From Paraburkholderia caffeinilytica (GTDB taxonomy: Bacteria > Pseudomonadota > Gammaproteobacteria > Burkholderiales > Burkholderiaceae): a stretch of DNA of 64,000 nucleotides. Each line of letters starts with the position of its first letter. The stretch's first letter is position 1. Made by a program: the position numbers and the translations under genes. Shown here in pieces: positions 1 through 6,918 of the stretch. Below the pieces are notes generated by a model. It saw only the letters and a program-made list of their open reading frames with translations, did not search any database and was not told the DNA's origin. The stretch spans positions 3,224,001-3,288,000 of the forward strand of contig NZ_CP031466.1 of NCBI RefSeq assembly GCF_003368325.1, given 5' to 3'.

Positions 1-155
1 GGCGCGGGTTTGGAGGAAAGTGGCGCAGCCGCGAGAGAGCGCGACGGCGATCGCACCGCAAGGTGCATCATCTGACAAAACCAGGCTCACCGAACCAACG
101 AATCCTGACGCGAGGCGCCTCGCAAAATCCACGGCGCGCGTTACAGGTTCACGCG

Positions 156-175
156 AAAGGTGAGCGTTTTCGGGA
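156..175 (-). ncRNA. single anti-Shine-Dalgarno hairpin unit (dispersed family)
   Basis: Read on the minus strand this is TCCCGAAAACGCTCACCTTT, followed by CG. The arms CGAAA and TTTCG can pair around a 9-nt loop ACGCTCACC. It is the only minus-strand member seen of a family with about twenty units in the window. It lies about 90 nt beyond the H-NS stop codon; nothing else was recognised in bases 1-264. Treating it as an RNA rather than a plain DNA repeat is inference. Confidence 0.45.
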
Positions 176-264
176 CCTTCTAAGCGGTGCGAGAAAAACC
201 GGCCGCAACTTCACTTCGGAAAAAGCCGGCGCGTTGCAAGCGCGAGCGCCAAGTACGACGGGCT

Positions 265-555
265 TCAGACTTCGATCAGAAAGCGCTCGCGATTCTTGCC
301 CACAAGCCAGCCGGGCGAACGGCCACGGCCGCTCCACGTCTCGCCGGTTTTCGGGTTGCGGTACTTGGCTACCGAAGCCGTTTTGCGTCCCGTTGTACGT
401 TTGCTCGTGAAACCCAGCTCTTCCGCCGTGAGGTCGTATTCGGCGACCTTCTGCTTGATCTCGGCGATCGCCTGCGCGATTTCTTTTTCGCGCGCCGCCG
501 CGACTTCCTTATGGAGCTTTTCGAGCTGGGCAGTCAACTGTTTGTACGAGGCCAT
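265..555 (-). CDS. H-NS family histone-like nucleoid-structuring protein
   Basis: This 96-residue DNA-binding protein probably acts as a nucleoid-associated silencer of AT-rich or foreign promoters. The N-terminal half (about residues 1-55) is a charged coiled coil for oligomerisation. The C-terminal DNA-binding domain carries the family signature GETWSGRGRSPGW, including the GRGR loop that enters the minor groove. The reading frame is open 14 codons further upstream, but the ATG at 555 is chosen because a GGAG lies about 8 nt before it and the protein then begins MASYKQL, as relatives do. Burkholderiaceae carry several such paralogues. No partner gene is adjacent, so its targets cannot be told from context. 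Confidence 0.9.
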   Translation of the reverse strand: MASYKQLTAQLEKLHKEVAAAREKEIAQAIAEIKQKVAEYDLTAEELGFTSKRTTGRKTASVAKYRNPKTGETWSGRGRSPGWLVGKNRERFLIEV

Positions 556-720
556 GACGGGTACTCCGATCGATTTGACGAACTGCAGTGCGGACATTTG
601 CGGACACTATCAGACGAATAAAGCGCCGGATAGAGCGGCCCGCGCGGGGTTACCCGCACAGGGCGGCCTGCGACTGACCGCCGATCAAAGCGACCTGCTC
701 AACTGCCGCGGCCGACGCAT

Positions 721-1920
721 TCAATCGTCAATTGCATCGTACACGCGACGCTCGAAATCGACCGACATTGGGAATGGTTCGACAGCACGTCGCTGAATCA
801 GCATGATGCCGATCAGGTCTTCCACCGGATCGGCGAACCAGCTCGTGCCATAGGCTCCCGGCCAGCCGAACGAACCCATCGAGCGGTAGCCGAGCGGCAC
901 CTGCTGCGCCGGATCGTCGACGATGGACAAGCCGAGGCCAAAGCCCTGCCCCGCCCACAGCACATGACCGAACGCCGGCACGCGGCGCTGGTCGCGGGTC
1001 AGAAAATTCGAGCGCATCAAATCGACCGAGCGATGCGACAGCAAACGGGCCGAACCGACGCGTCCACGCCCCAACAGCAGTTGCGCGAACTGCAGATAGT
1101 CTTGCGCCGTCGAGACAAGGCCGCCACCGCCGCTCTGAAACCGGCCGGGGTTCGCCCAGCGGCTCGCCGACGGATGATCTTCGACCACACGCCGCCGCGT
1201 GCCCGCCTCGACGCCATAAGCCGTCGCCAAACGCGCAAGCTGCGCGTCGGGCACCCAGAACGCGGTGTCGCGCATGCCGAGCGGTTCGAAGATCCGCGTC
1301 CGGAAGAAATCGCCGAGCCGCATGCCGCTCACACGTTCGATCAGCACGCCGAGGACGTCGGTCGCGATACCGTAATGCCAGCGCGAGCCGGGCTGGAACA
1401 TCAACGGCAAGCCGGCTATGCGCCCCAGCCACGCGCTGGCATCGCCGCGCGCCTCAATGCCGTTGAAGGCCGCCGCGTAAGCTTCGGCCAACGGTCCGGT
1501 GGCGGTGAAGTGATAAGCAAAGCCGGCGCGATGCGTGAGCAGATCGAGCACGGTCAGCGGTGCTCTGACCGGGTCGGTTTCGTCGAGCGGGCCGGTGGGG
1601 TCGCGCAGCACGGATGGCGCCGCCAGCTCCGGCAGCCACGATGAGACCGGCGTGTCGAGCGCAAGCCGATCCTCTTCGATCAGCATCAGGATCGCCGCGC
1701 TCGTCACCGGTTTGGTCATCGACGCGATGCGAAACAGCGTGTCGCGCTCCATGGGCAATTGCGCCGCTTCGTCGCGCAAGCCGAGCGGCTCGAAATAGCC
1801 GATTTCACCGCGCCGCCAGACCAGCGAAACGACCCCGGTCACTTCGCCTCGGTCCACATAGCCTTGCATGGCGTTCGTGAGCGCCGTCAGCCGGGTGGCT
1901 GAAAATCCTGCTGGGTGCAT
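721..1920 (-). CDS. serine hydrolase, class C beta-lactamase / esterase family
   Basis: A 399-residue penicillin-binding-protein-like hydrolase. The nucleophile motif is S67-M-T-K70 (SxxK) and the second catalytic element is probably Y183 in WHYGIATD. This arrangement is typical of EstB-type esterases and class C-like beta-lactamases. No signal peptide is visible, so it is probably cytoplasmic, which argues for an esterase or peptidase role over secreted antibiotic resistance. The start at 1920 has an AGGAGA Shine-Dalgarno sequence. It is monocistronic, with no regulator beside it. The substrate cannot be predicted from sequence. Confidence 0.88.
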   Translation of the reverse strand: MHPAGFSATRLTALTNAMQGYVDRGEVTGVVSLVWRRGEIGYFEPLGLRDEAAQLPMERDTLFRIASMTKPVTSAAILMLIEEDRLALDTPVSSWLPELAAPSVLRDPTGPLDETDPVRAPLTVLDLLTHRAGFAYHFTATGPLAEAYAAAFNGIEARGDASAWLGRIAGLPLMFQPGSRWHYGIATDVLGVLIERVSGMRLGDFFRTRIFEPLGMRDTAFWVPDAQLARLATAYGVEAGTRRRVVEDHPSASRWANPGRFQSGGGGLVSTAQDYLQFAQLLLGRGRVGSARLLSHRSVDLMRSNFLTRDQRRVPAFGHVLWAGQGFGLGLSIVDDPAQQVPLGYRSMGSFGWPGAYGTSWFADPVEDLIGIMLIQRRAVEPFPMSVDFERRVYDAIDD

Positions 1921-2011
1921 GCTTCTCCTGAGTTCCTGGGCGTTACGTTCCCTTATTTCTGCAGGAAACGTTACCCGATCAGACGGTACACGTCACCCTC
2001 TTGGCGGACGG

Positions 2012-2215
2012 TTATGTTTTCTGCCGCTCCTCCAATGCGGAGAGAGCCGCATTGAGCCGTTTGACGCGACTGGCCTGCGCGGGCACCAGTGGCGCGCCGG
2101 ACACCAGGTTAATGCGGTTGCGCCAGTAAGACAGCGGGATGCGGTCTTCAGCGGAAATATGCGTGATTACGTTTTCAAGGTGTTCGATATCTTTTTCGAG
2201 TTGGAGGTGATTCAT
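2012..2215 (-). CDS. small conserved hypothetical protein (67 aa)
   Basis: A 67-residue soluble protein beginning MNHLQLEKDIEHLENVI. The first third is helical and heptad-like; it then contains IPLSYWRNRINLV and ends in a basic/helical tail. The ATG at 2215 is preferred over an upstream in-frame ATG at 2263 because a GGGGA tract lies just before it. No family is recognised. The regular amphipathic pattern and clean start favour a real gene, but the function is unknown. Confidence 0.5.
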   Translation of the reverse strand: MNHLQLEKDIEHLENVITHISAEDRIPLSYWRNRINLVSGAPLVPAQASRVKRLNAALSALEERQKT

Positions 2216-2736
2216 TGCTGTCCCCGGAATTACTCGTTGAGCCAATGTAGAAGCACAAAGCATGCCGCGATTGCTCCAGCCACTCAGTTGAAACGGAAAG
2301 TTTTCCTGAAGTCAATAATTCGGGCCGCCGCGAACCGGCAAAACCTGCACATTGTTTTGATTGTGAGCCGGCCCGATGAGGGTACTGCGGCGAAACCTCG
2401 CGTTCCGTTAGATGCCGCACCGACTTCGCTTAACGGCGAAATCCGAGCGCTTTGCTATCGGCGCAAACGGTAAAAGTAATAATCCCGAAGAAGTCCGATT
2501 AATATTCGCTGCGCATCGTAGCCGTTTCTGTCAATGCACATTAGAGCCGGATATTGATGACGGTCATATGCCATTGGCATGACATCCGTTCGCCGTACGG
2601 CCGGGTTTTGTCGGGTAAAACGAAATCTGCGCAGAGAGGGAGATGCCCGCCCTGTGGCCGAGCTTGGCCGAGCGGCGGGATCGAGGAAGGAAAGTGGCAA
2701 TCGCACGCACCGCGCCGGCCATCGGCCGGCATGGCG
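2216..2736. other. 520-bp intergenic region without a convincing gene
   Basis: This stretch is more AT-rich than its neighbours, especially 2260-2540. The short open frames lack ribosome-binding sites and family resemblance. A 42-residue minus-strand frame ending at 2455 is Tyr/Arg-rich but has no Shine-Dalgarno sequence. No terminator, operator palindrome or repeat was recognised. Confidence 0.4.
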
Positions 2737-2997
2737 TCATTTCGCCCGGCAGGCGTAAATCAGACTGAGCGTGCCGTTGTCTCTGGATTGGCGCACGACG
2801 TCGAACGCGCCGCCGCACGCCGCGTTTGCCTGCTGCGAGCAGGAGTCCGAGCCGGCCGGACATTGGACCAGAGTCGTCTGACGGCCGTCCGACAGAAACA
2901 GCGGTGCGCTGCTGCTGCAACCGCACAGCAAGACGATGGCGGGAAGCGCCAGCGTGGCGCCGGCGCGGCGCGCGAAAGAGGAGAGACTGCGTTTCAT
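2737..2997 (-). CDS. small lipoprotein
   Basis: An 86-residue predicted outer-membrane or periplasm-facing lipoprotein. It has a basic n-region (MKRSLSSFARR), a hydrophobic core and a lipobox LCGC with the acylated cysteine at residue 27. The mature part is about 60 residues with three further cysteines (QCPAGSDSC and an ACGG), which could form disulfides after export. It is separated by about 90 bp from the sigma-54 activator on the same strand and is probably transcribed on its own. The function is unknown. Confidence 0.72.
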   Translation of the reverse strand: MKRSLSSFARRAGATLALPAIVLLCGCSSSAPLFLSDGRQTTLVQCPAGSDSCSQQANAACGGAFDVVRQSRDNGTLSLIYACRAK

Positions 2998-3084
2998 TTG
3001 AAACCCCGATCACATCTTGTTTTTCGATCACGCGATTGTGCCACGCGGCAATTGCACTGCGTCGCGCGATGTCGCCGGACTTCG

Positions 3085-4551
3085 TCACACCTCGATGCCG
3101 TATGCCGCGATCTTCTTGTAGAGCGTCGCGCGGCCCATGCCGATCTGCATGGCCGTCTCGATCACGCGGCCGCCGTTGGCACGCAAGGCGTCGCCGAGGA
3201 AACGCTTTTCGAACGCAGCCATGGCGTCGCTCCACGACGTCGCTTCAGGCGCCGCCGAAGCCGCCTCTGAAGCGTGCGCGTCAGAGGCGGCGGGTACGTG
3301 CGAACGATGGCCGCCTTGCGCCGGGCCAATGAACGGCGCCAGCGCACGCGCATCGATTCGCTCGCTGTCCGAGAGCACCACCGCGCGCTCCAGCGTGTTG
3401 CGCAACTCGCGCACGTTGCCGGGCCACCCATACGAACACAGCAGCCGCAAGGCATCGTCCTGCAATTCGAAGTGACTGGCGCCGCGCGCTTGCGTCGACA
3501 GGTCTTCGAGCATGGTGTAGGCGAGCGCTTCGATATCGGACGAACGCTCGCGCAGCGCCGGCGCGTGGATCGTCAGCACGTTCAGCCGATAAAACAGGTC
3601 CGCGCGGAAACGCCCTGCCGCGACCAGCGCCGGCAAATCCGCCGAGGTCGCGGCAATAATCCGCACGTCCGCGCGAACGATCCGGTTCGAGCCAAGCGGC
3701 TCGAACTCCTTGTCCTGCAGCACGCGCAACAGCTTGCCCTGCAAAGGCAGCGGCATGTCGCCGATTTCGTCGAGAAACAGCGTGCCGCCGTTCGCCAGTT
3801 CGAACTTGCCGACGCGTCCTTTCCGGTCGGCACCGGTATAGGCACCGGGCGCGGCGCCGAAGAATTCCACCTCGAGCAAAGTGTCCGGAATCGCCGCCAC
3901 GTTGACGGTCACGAGCGGCCAGTTCGCCCGTGCCGATCCGCCGTGAATGGCATGCGCCAGCAGTTCCTTGCCTGTGCCGGTTTCGCCGAGCAACAGCACC
4001 GGGGACTCGAGTTGCGCGGCGCGGCGCGCCTGGCGCTTCACTTCGAGACTGGCCGCGCTTGTGCCGACAAAACTGCCGAACGTGTATTTCGCCCGTCTTG
4101 CCTGCGCGAGCGACTGGCGCGTTGCAATCAATTCTTCCTGCACGCGCGAGTAATGGGAAAAAAGCGGCGTGAGCGCCTTCAGCTCATCGAACAGCGCGAA
4201 ACCCACCGCGCCGACCGTATCGCCCGCATCGTCTTTCAGCGGCAACCGCGTCACGACAAGCGGCTCGCGGCCTGTTTCGAGGATGTCGAGCAGAATCGGT
4301 TTGCCGGTCTTCACGACCTCGCGCATCAGGCTATTGGGGATAACCTCCTCGCAGTCCCGGCCAATCGCCTGTTCCGGGTCAGAAAAACCGAAGCGCGCCG
4401 CGTAGCGCTTGTTGATCCAGACGACACGCGCCTCGGCGTCGACGATGAACGTGCCTTCGCTGAAGTTTTCGAAAGTGCGGAAAAGCGAATCCATCGCCCG
4501 GCGGAGTACGTCGCCGTAGGTGGCGGGCAGGCCCGCCCAGTCGTTCATCAT
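3085..4551 (-). CDS. sigma-54-dependent transcriptional activator with PAS sensor
   Basis: A 488-residue bacterial enhancer-binding protein. Residues about 17-125 form a PAS domain, the likely ligand sensor. The AAA+ domain carries Walker A GETGTGKE (189-196), the sigma-54-contacting GAYTGA loop (236-241) and Walker B GGTLFLDEIGDM (255-266). The last 45 residues are a Fis-type helix-turn-helix. It is divergent from the GntP permease, which has a -24/-12 promoter and upstream tandem palindromes, so it very likely activates that gene. Pseudomonas aeruginosa HbcR, which controls a GntP-type 3-hydroxybutyrate permease, is a plausible functional analogue. The ligand here is inferred, not shown. 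Confidence 0.92.
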   Translation of the reverse strand: MMNDWAGLPATYGDVLRRAMDSLFRTFENFSEGTFIVDAEARVVWINKRYAARFGFSDPEQAIGRDCEEVIPNSLMREVVKTGKPILLDILETGREPLVVTRLPLKDDAGDTVGAVGFALFDELKALTPLFSHYSRVQEELIATRQSLAQARRAKYTFGSFVGTSAASLEVKRQARRAAQLESPVLLLGETGTGKELLAHAIHGGSARANWPLVTVNVAAIPDTLLEVEFFGAAPGAYTGADRKGRVGKFELANGGTLFLDEIGDMPLPLQGKLLRVLQDKEFEPLGSNRIVRADVRIIAATSADLPALVAAGRFRADLFYRLNVLTIHAPALRERSSDIEALAYTMLEDLSTQARGASHFELQDDALRLLCSYGWPGNVRELRNTLERAVVLSDSERIDARALAPFIGPAQGGHRSHVPAASDAHASEAASAAPEATSWSDAMAAFEKRFLGDALRANGGRVIETAMQIGMGRATLYKKIAAYGIEV

Positions 4552-4588
4552 GGTGTCGCTGTCTCCGGCTATCGTTCTATTTATGCAT

Positions 4589-4626
4589 ATCTCATTTCGT
4601 AGACAAGATTATCTCACCTGCGAGAT
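4589..4626. promoter_or_regulatory. tandem palindromic upstream activating sites
   Basis: ATCTCACCTGCGAGAT at 4611-4626 is a perfect 5-6-5 inverted repeat. A degenerate copy, ATCTCATTTCGTAGAC, lies exactly 22 bp upstream at 4589-4604, two helical turns away. The pair sits 150-190 bp before the -24/-12 element of the GntP permease and immediately upstream of the activator gene, the usual place for an enhancer of a Fis-type activator. The assignment is inferred. Confidence 0.5.
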
Positions 4627-4778
4627 TGCCAGCAAGCTTACCCAATAATGGTTTAACCTCGACTCGGTCCAAGTTTGGCCGATCGGCGTCCCGTTCTGGA
4701 GACGTTTGGGTACAATCGGCCGCATCGCGTTTCGAACTTCGGCCTGTGAAATCAACGGCCAGGCCGCTGCGGCGTGTG

Positions 4779-4794
4779 TGGCATGGAATCTGCA
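4779..4794 (+). promoter_or_regulatory. sigma-54 (-24/-12) promoter of the GntP permease gene
   Basis: TGGCATGGAATCTGCA matches the TGGCAC-N5-TTGCA consensus, with the invariant GG and GC at the correct 12-base spacing. The predicted start of transcription is near 4805, giving a leader of about 60 nt to the ATG at 4865. A divergent sigma-54 activator supports the call. Confidence 0.7.
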
Positions 4795-4864
4795 TTTGCG
4801 GGCGCCGGGCCGTCGCAGTCATCGAGACGGCGTACACGTAGAACAACCAAGCTTTGGAGACTCA

Positions 4865-6265
4865 ATGTCCTTTGTTATCGTCCTCGCCGCGCTGGCGTTT
4901 CTGATGTTCGCCGCGTATCGCGGCTACAGCGTCATTCTGTTCGCGCCTATCGCCGCCCTCGGCGCCGTGCTGCTGACCGATCCAGGCGCCGTCGCGCCGG
5001 TGTTCTCCGGCATCTTCATGGAGAAGATGGTCGGCTTCGTGAAGCTTTACTTCCCCGTGTTTCTGCTAGGCGCGGTGTTCGGTAAAGTCATCGAACTGTC
5101 CGGCTTTTCCGAATCGATCGTGGCTGCGGCCATCCGCTACATCGGCCGCTCGCGCGCCAATGCAGTGATCGTCGCGGTGTGCGCACTGCTCACCTATGGC
5201 GGCGTATCGCTGTTCGTGGTGGTGTTCGCGGTGTATCCGTTCGCCGCGGAGCTGTATCGTCAGAGCAATATTCCGAAACGCCTGATGCCTGGCGCGATCG
5301 CGCTCGGCGCGTTCTCATTCACCATGGATTCGCTGCCGGGCACCCCGCAGATCCAGAACATCATCCCGACCACCTTCTTCAAGACGACGTCCTGGGCCGC
5401 ACCCACGCTTGGCGTTACGGGTTCGCTGTTCATCATCGTGGTCGGCCTCACCTATCTGGAATGGCGCCGCCGTGCAGCAATGGCGACCGGCGAAGGCTAC
5501 GGCACGGATCTCGTCAACGAGCCGGAACGCATCGAATCGAAGCAACTGCCGCATCCGCTGCTCGCGGTTGCGCCGCTGGTGCTGGTCGGCGTGGCGAACT
5601 TCATGCTGACCCGCTGGATTCCGAACTGGTACGGCACGACATACACCGTCGCCCCGGACATCCTGCCGGGTATCCACACGCCGGTCACGACGGCGATCAA
5701 AAACGTCGTCGCGATCTGGGCTGTTGAAGGCGCGCTGCTACTCGGTATCCTGATGGTCGTGGCAACGGCGTTCGGCCGCGTGCGCGAACGCTTCGCGGTC
5801 GGCACCAAGGCGGCGGTCGCGGGCGCGCTGCTGGCTTCGTTGAATACGGCTTCGGAGTACGGCTTTGGCGGCGTGGTCGCGGCCTTGCCCGGCTTTCTGG
5901 TGGTCAGCGATGCGCTGAAGAGCATTCCGAATCCGCTCGTCAATGCGGCCGTTTCGGTGAGTTCACTGGCCGGCATCACGGGTTCGGCATCGGGCGGTAT
6001 GAGCATCGCGCTCGCGGCCATGTCCGACACTTTCATCAAGGGCGCGGAAGCCGCGCATATTCCGATGGAAGTGCTGCACCGGGTCGTTGCAATGGCGAGC
6101 GGCGGCATGGACACGCTGCCGCACAATGGCGCGGTGATCACGCTGCTGGCGGTCACGGGTTTGACCCACCGCCAGTCGTACCGCGATATCTTTGCGGTGA
6201 CGGTGATCAAGACGCTGGCGGTTTTCTTCGTGATCGCGGTGTATTACATGACGGGGCTGGTTTAA
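4865..6265 (+). CDS. GntP family organic-acid permease (possibly 3-hydroxybutyrate)
   Basis: A 466-residue inner-membrane secondary transporter with 12 or more hydrophobic segments and GntP/CitMHS features such as MDSLPGTPQIQN and GSASGGMSIAL. It probably imports a carboxylate in symport with protons. The frame is open 53 codons further upstream, but the ATG at 4865 starts directly at the first membrane helix (MSFVIVLAALAF). Expression is predicted to need sigma-54 and the divergent activator. The pairing of sigma-54 activator and GntP permease recalls the hydroxybutyrate uptake locus of pseudomonads, but no hydroxybutyrate dehydrogenase gene is adjacent, so the substrate is uncertain. Confidence 0.88.
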   Translation: MSFVIVLAALAFLMFAAYRGYSVILFAPIAALGAVLLTDPGAVAPVFSGIFMEKMVGFVKLYFPVFLLGAVFGKVIELSGFSESIVAAAIRYIGRSRANAVIVAVCALLTYGGVSLFVVVFAVYPFAAELYRQSNIPKRLMPGAIALGAFSFTMDSLPGTPQIQNIIPTTFFKTTSWAAPTLGVTGSLFIIVVGLTYLEWRRRAAMATGEGYGTDLVNEPERIESKQLPHPLLAVAPLVLVGVANFMLTRWIPNWYGTTYTVAPDILPGIHTPVTTAIKNVVAIWAVEGALLLGILMVVATAFGRVRERFAVGTKAAVAGALLASLNTASEYGFGGVVAALPGFLVVSDALKSIPNPLVNAAVSVSSLAGITGSASGGMSIALAAMSDTFIKGAEAAHIPMEVLHRVVAMASGGMDTLPHNGAVITLLAVTGLTHRQSYRDIFAVTVIKTLAVFFVIAVYYMTGLV

Positions 6266-6323
6266 CTGTTTCGCTCTGGCAGACGACCGATCGTGCCTTC
6301 CACGAACGTGAACGGTCGGCCTC

Positions 6324-6384
6324 GTCGCCGCAAGCGCGCCGCATCAGGCCGCATCAGGCCGCATCACGCCGCGCTTGCGGCGAC
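6324..6384. repeat. 15-bp perfect inverted repeat enclosing three 10-bp direct repeats
   Basis: GTCGCCGCAAGCGCG (6324-6338) and CGCGCTTGCGGCGAC (6370-6384) are perfectly complementary. The 31-nt loop holds three near-copies of GCCGCATCAG. It lies about 60 bp after the permease stop codon. There is no U-tract, so it is not a classic intrinsic terminator, though it could stabilise the 3' end of the permease mRNA. Confidence 0.6.
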
Positions 6385-6477
6385 GCCACATGTCGCGAAT
6401 GAAGCATCTCCTGCCCGGCATTTTGATCGGTTAGCTTAGCGCCATCGACAATCCAAGCCCGCTAACCGACCGCCCCC

Positions 6478-6879
6478 ATGAGCACCGCGCCCGCCTTCTG
6501 GATGATCCCATCCGCCCCGACACCGGTCGGGCCCTTCTCCCATGCCACTGAAACCGACGGCTGGGTGTTCCTGACCGGCCAGATGCCGACGTCCCCCACC
6601 GACGACGCCGCGCCGCTGCCGGACGGCGTGGTCGCGCAGACGCAACGGGTGATGGACAACCTCGTACTCGTCCTGGAAGGCGTCGGTCTGGGACTGCAAC
6701 ACGTGGTCGCCGTGCGCATCTTTCTGACGGAGTTCAAACGCGACTACGCGACGATGAACGAGACCTACCGCGCCTATTTCCCCGCCGACGCGCTACCTGC
6801 CCGAACCTGCATCGGCGTCACCGCGCTCGCGCGCGATGCGCTGGTCGAGATCGACTTCATCGCGAAGCGGCCGGATTGA
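6478..6879 (+). CDS. RidA (YjgF/YER057c/UK114) family protein
   Basis: A 133-residue small trimeric enzyme of the RidA superfamily. Family members hydrolyse reactive 2-aminoacrylate and other enamines or imines. The conserved substrate-binding arginine is R109 in ARTCIGV, and E124 in VEIDFIA matches the usual C-terminal acidic residue. Length and fold signature fit the whole family. It stands alone between the GntP permease and the convergent hybrid kinase, so it may be a specialised Rid subgroup member. The physiological substrate is unknown. Confidence 0.9.
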   Translation: MSTAPAFWMIPSAPTPVGPFSHATETDGWVFLTGQMPTSPTDDAAPLPDGVVAQTQRVMDNLVLVLEGVGLGLQHVVAVRIFLTEFKRDYATMNETYRAYFPADALPARTCIGVTALARDALVEIDFIAKRPD

Positions 6880-6918
6880 TCCGCCACGACCGAAACGCCA
6901 TTGGCAACGGCGTCTGGA

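Noticed and set aside
63-621. Several plus-strand open frames overlapping the H-NS gene
   Set aside because: They are antisense shadows of a clear H-NS family protein with no ribosome-binding sites or family resemblance.
2455-2580. Possible 42-residue Tyr/Arg-rich protein on the minus strand
   Set aside because: No Shine-Dalgarno sequence, atypical composition and no recognisable relatives. Noted only in the spacer entry.
4611-4626. ATCTCACCTGCGAGAT as another anti-SD hairpin unit
   Set aside because: It contains CTCACCT but lacks the CCCGAA or CCTGGAA arm. It is better explained as a palindromic activator site with a 22-bp spaced partner.
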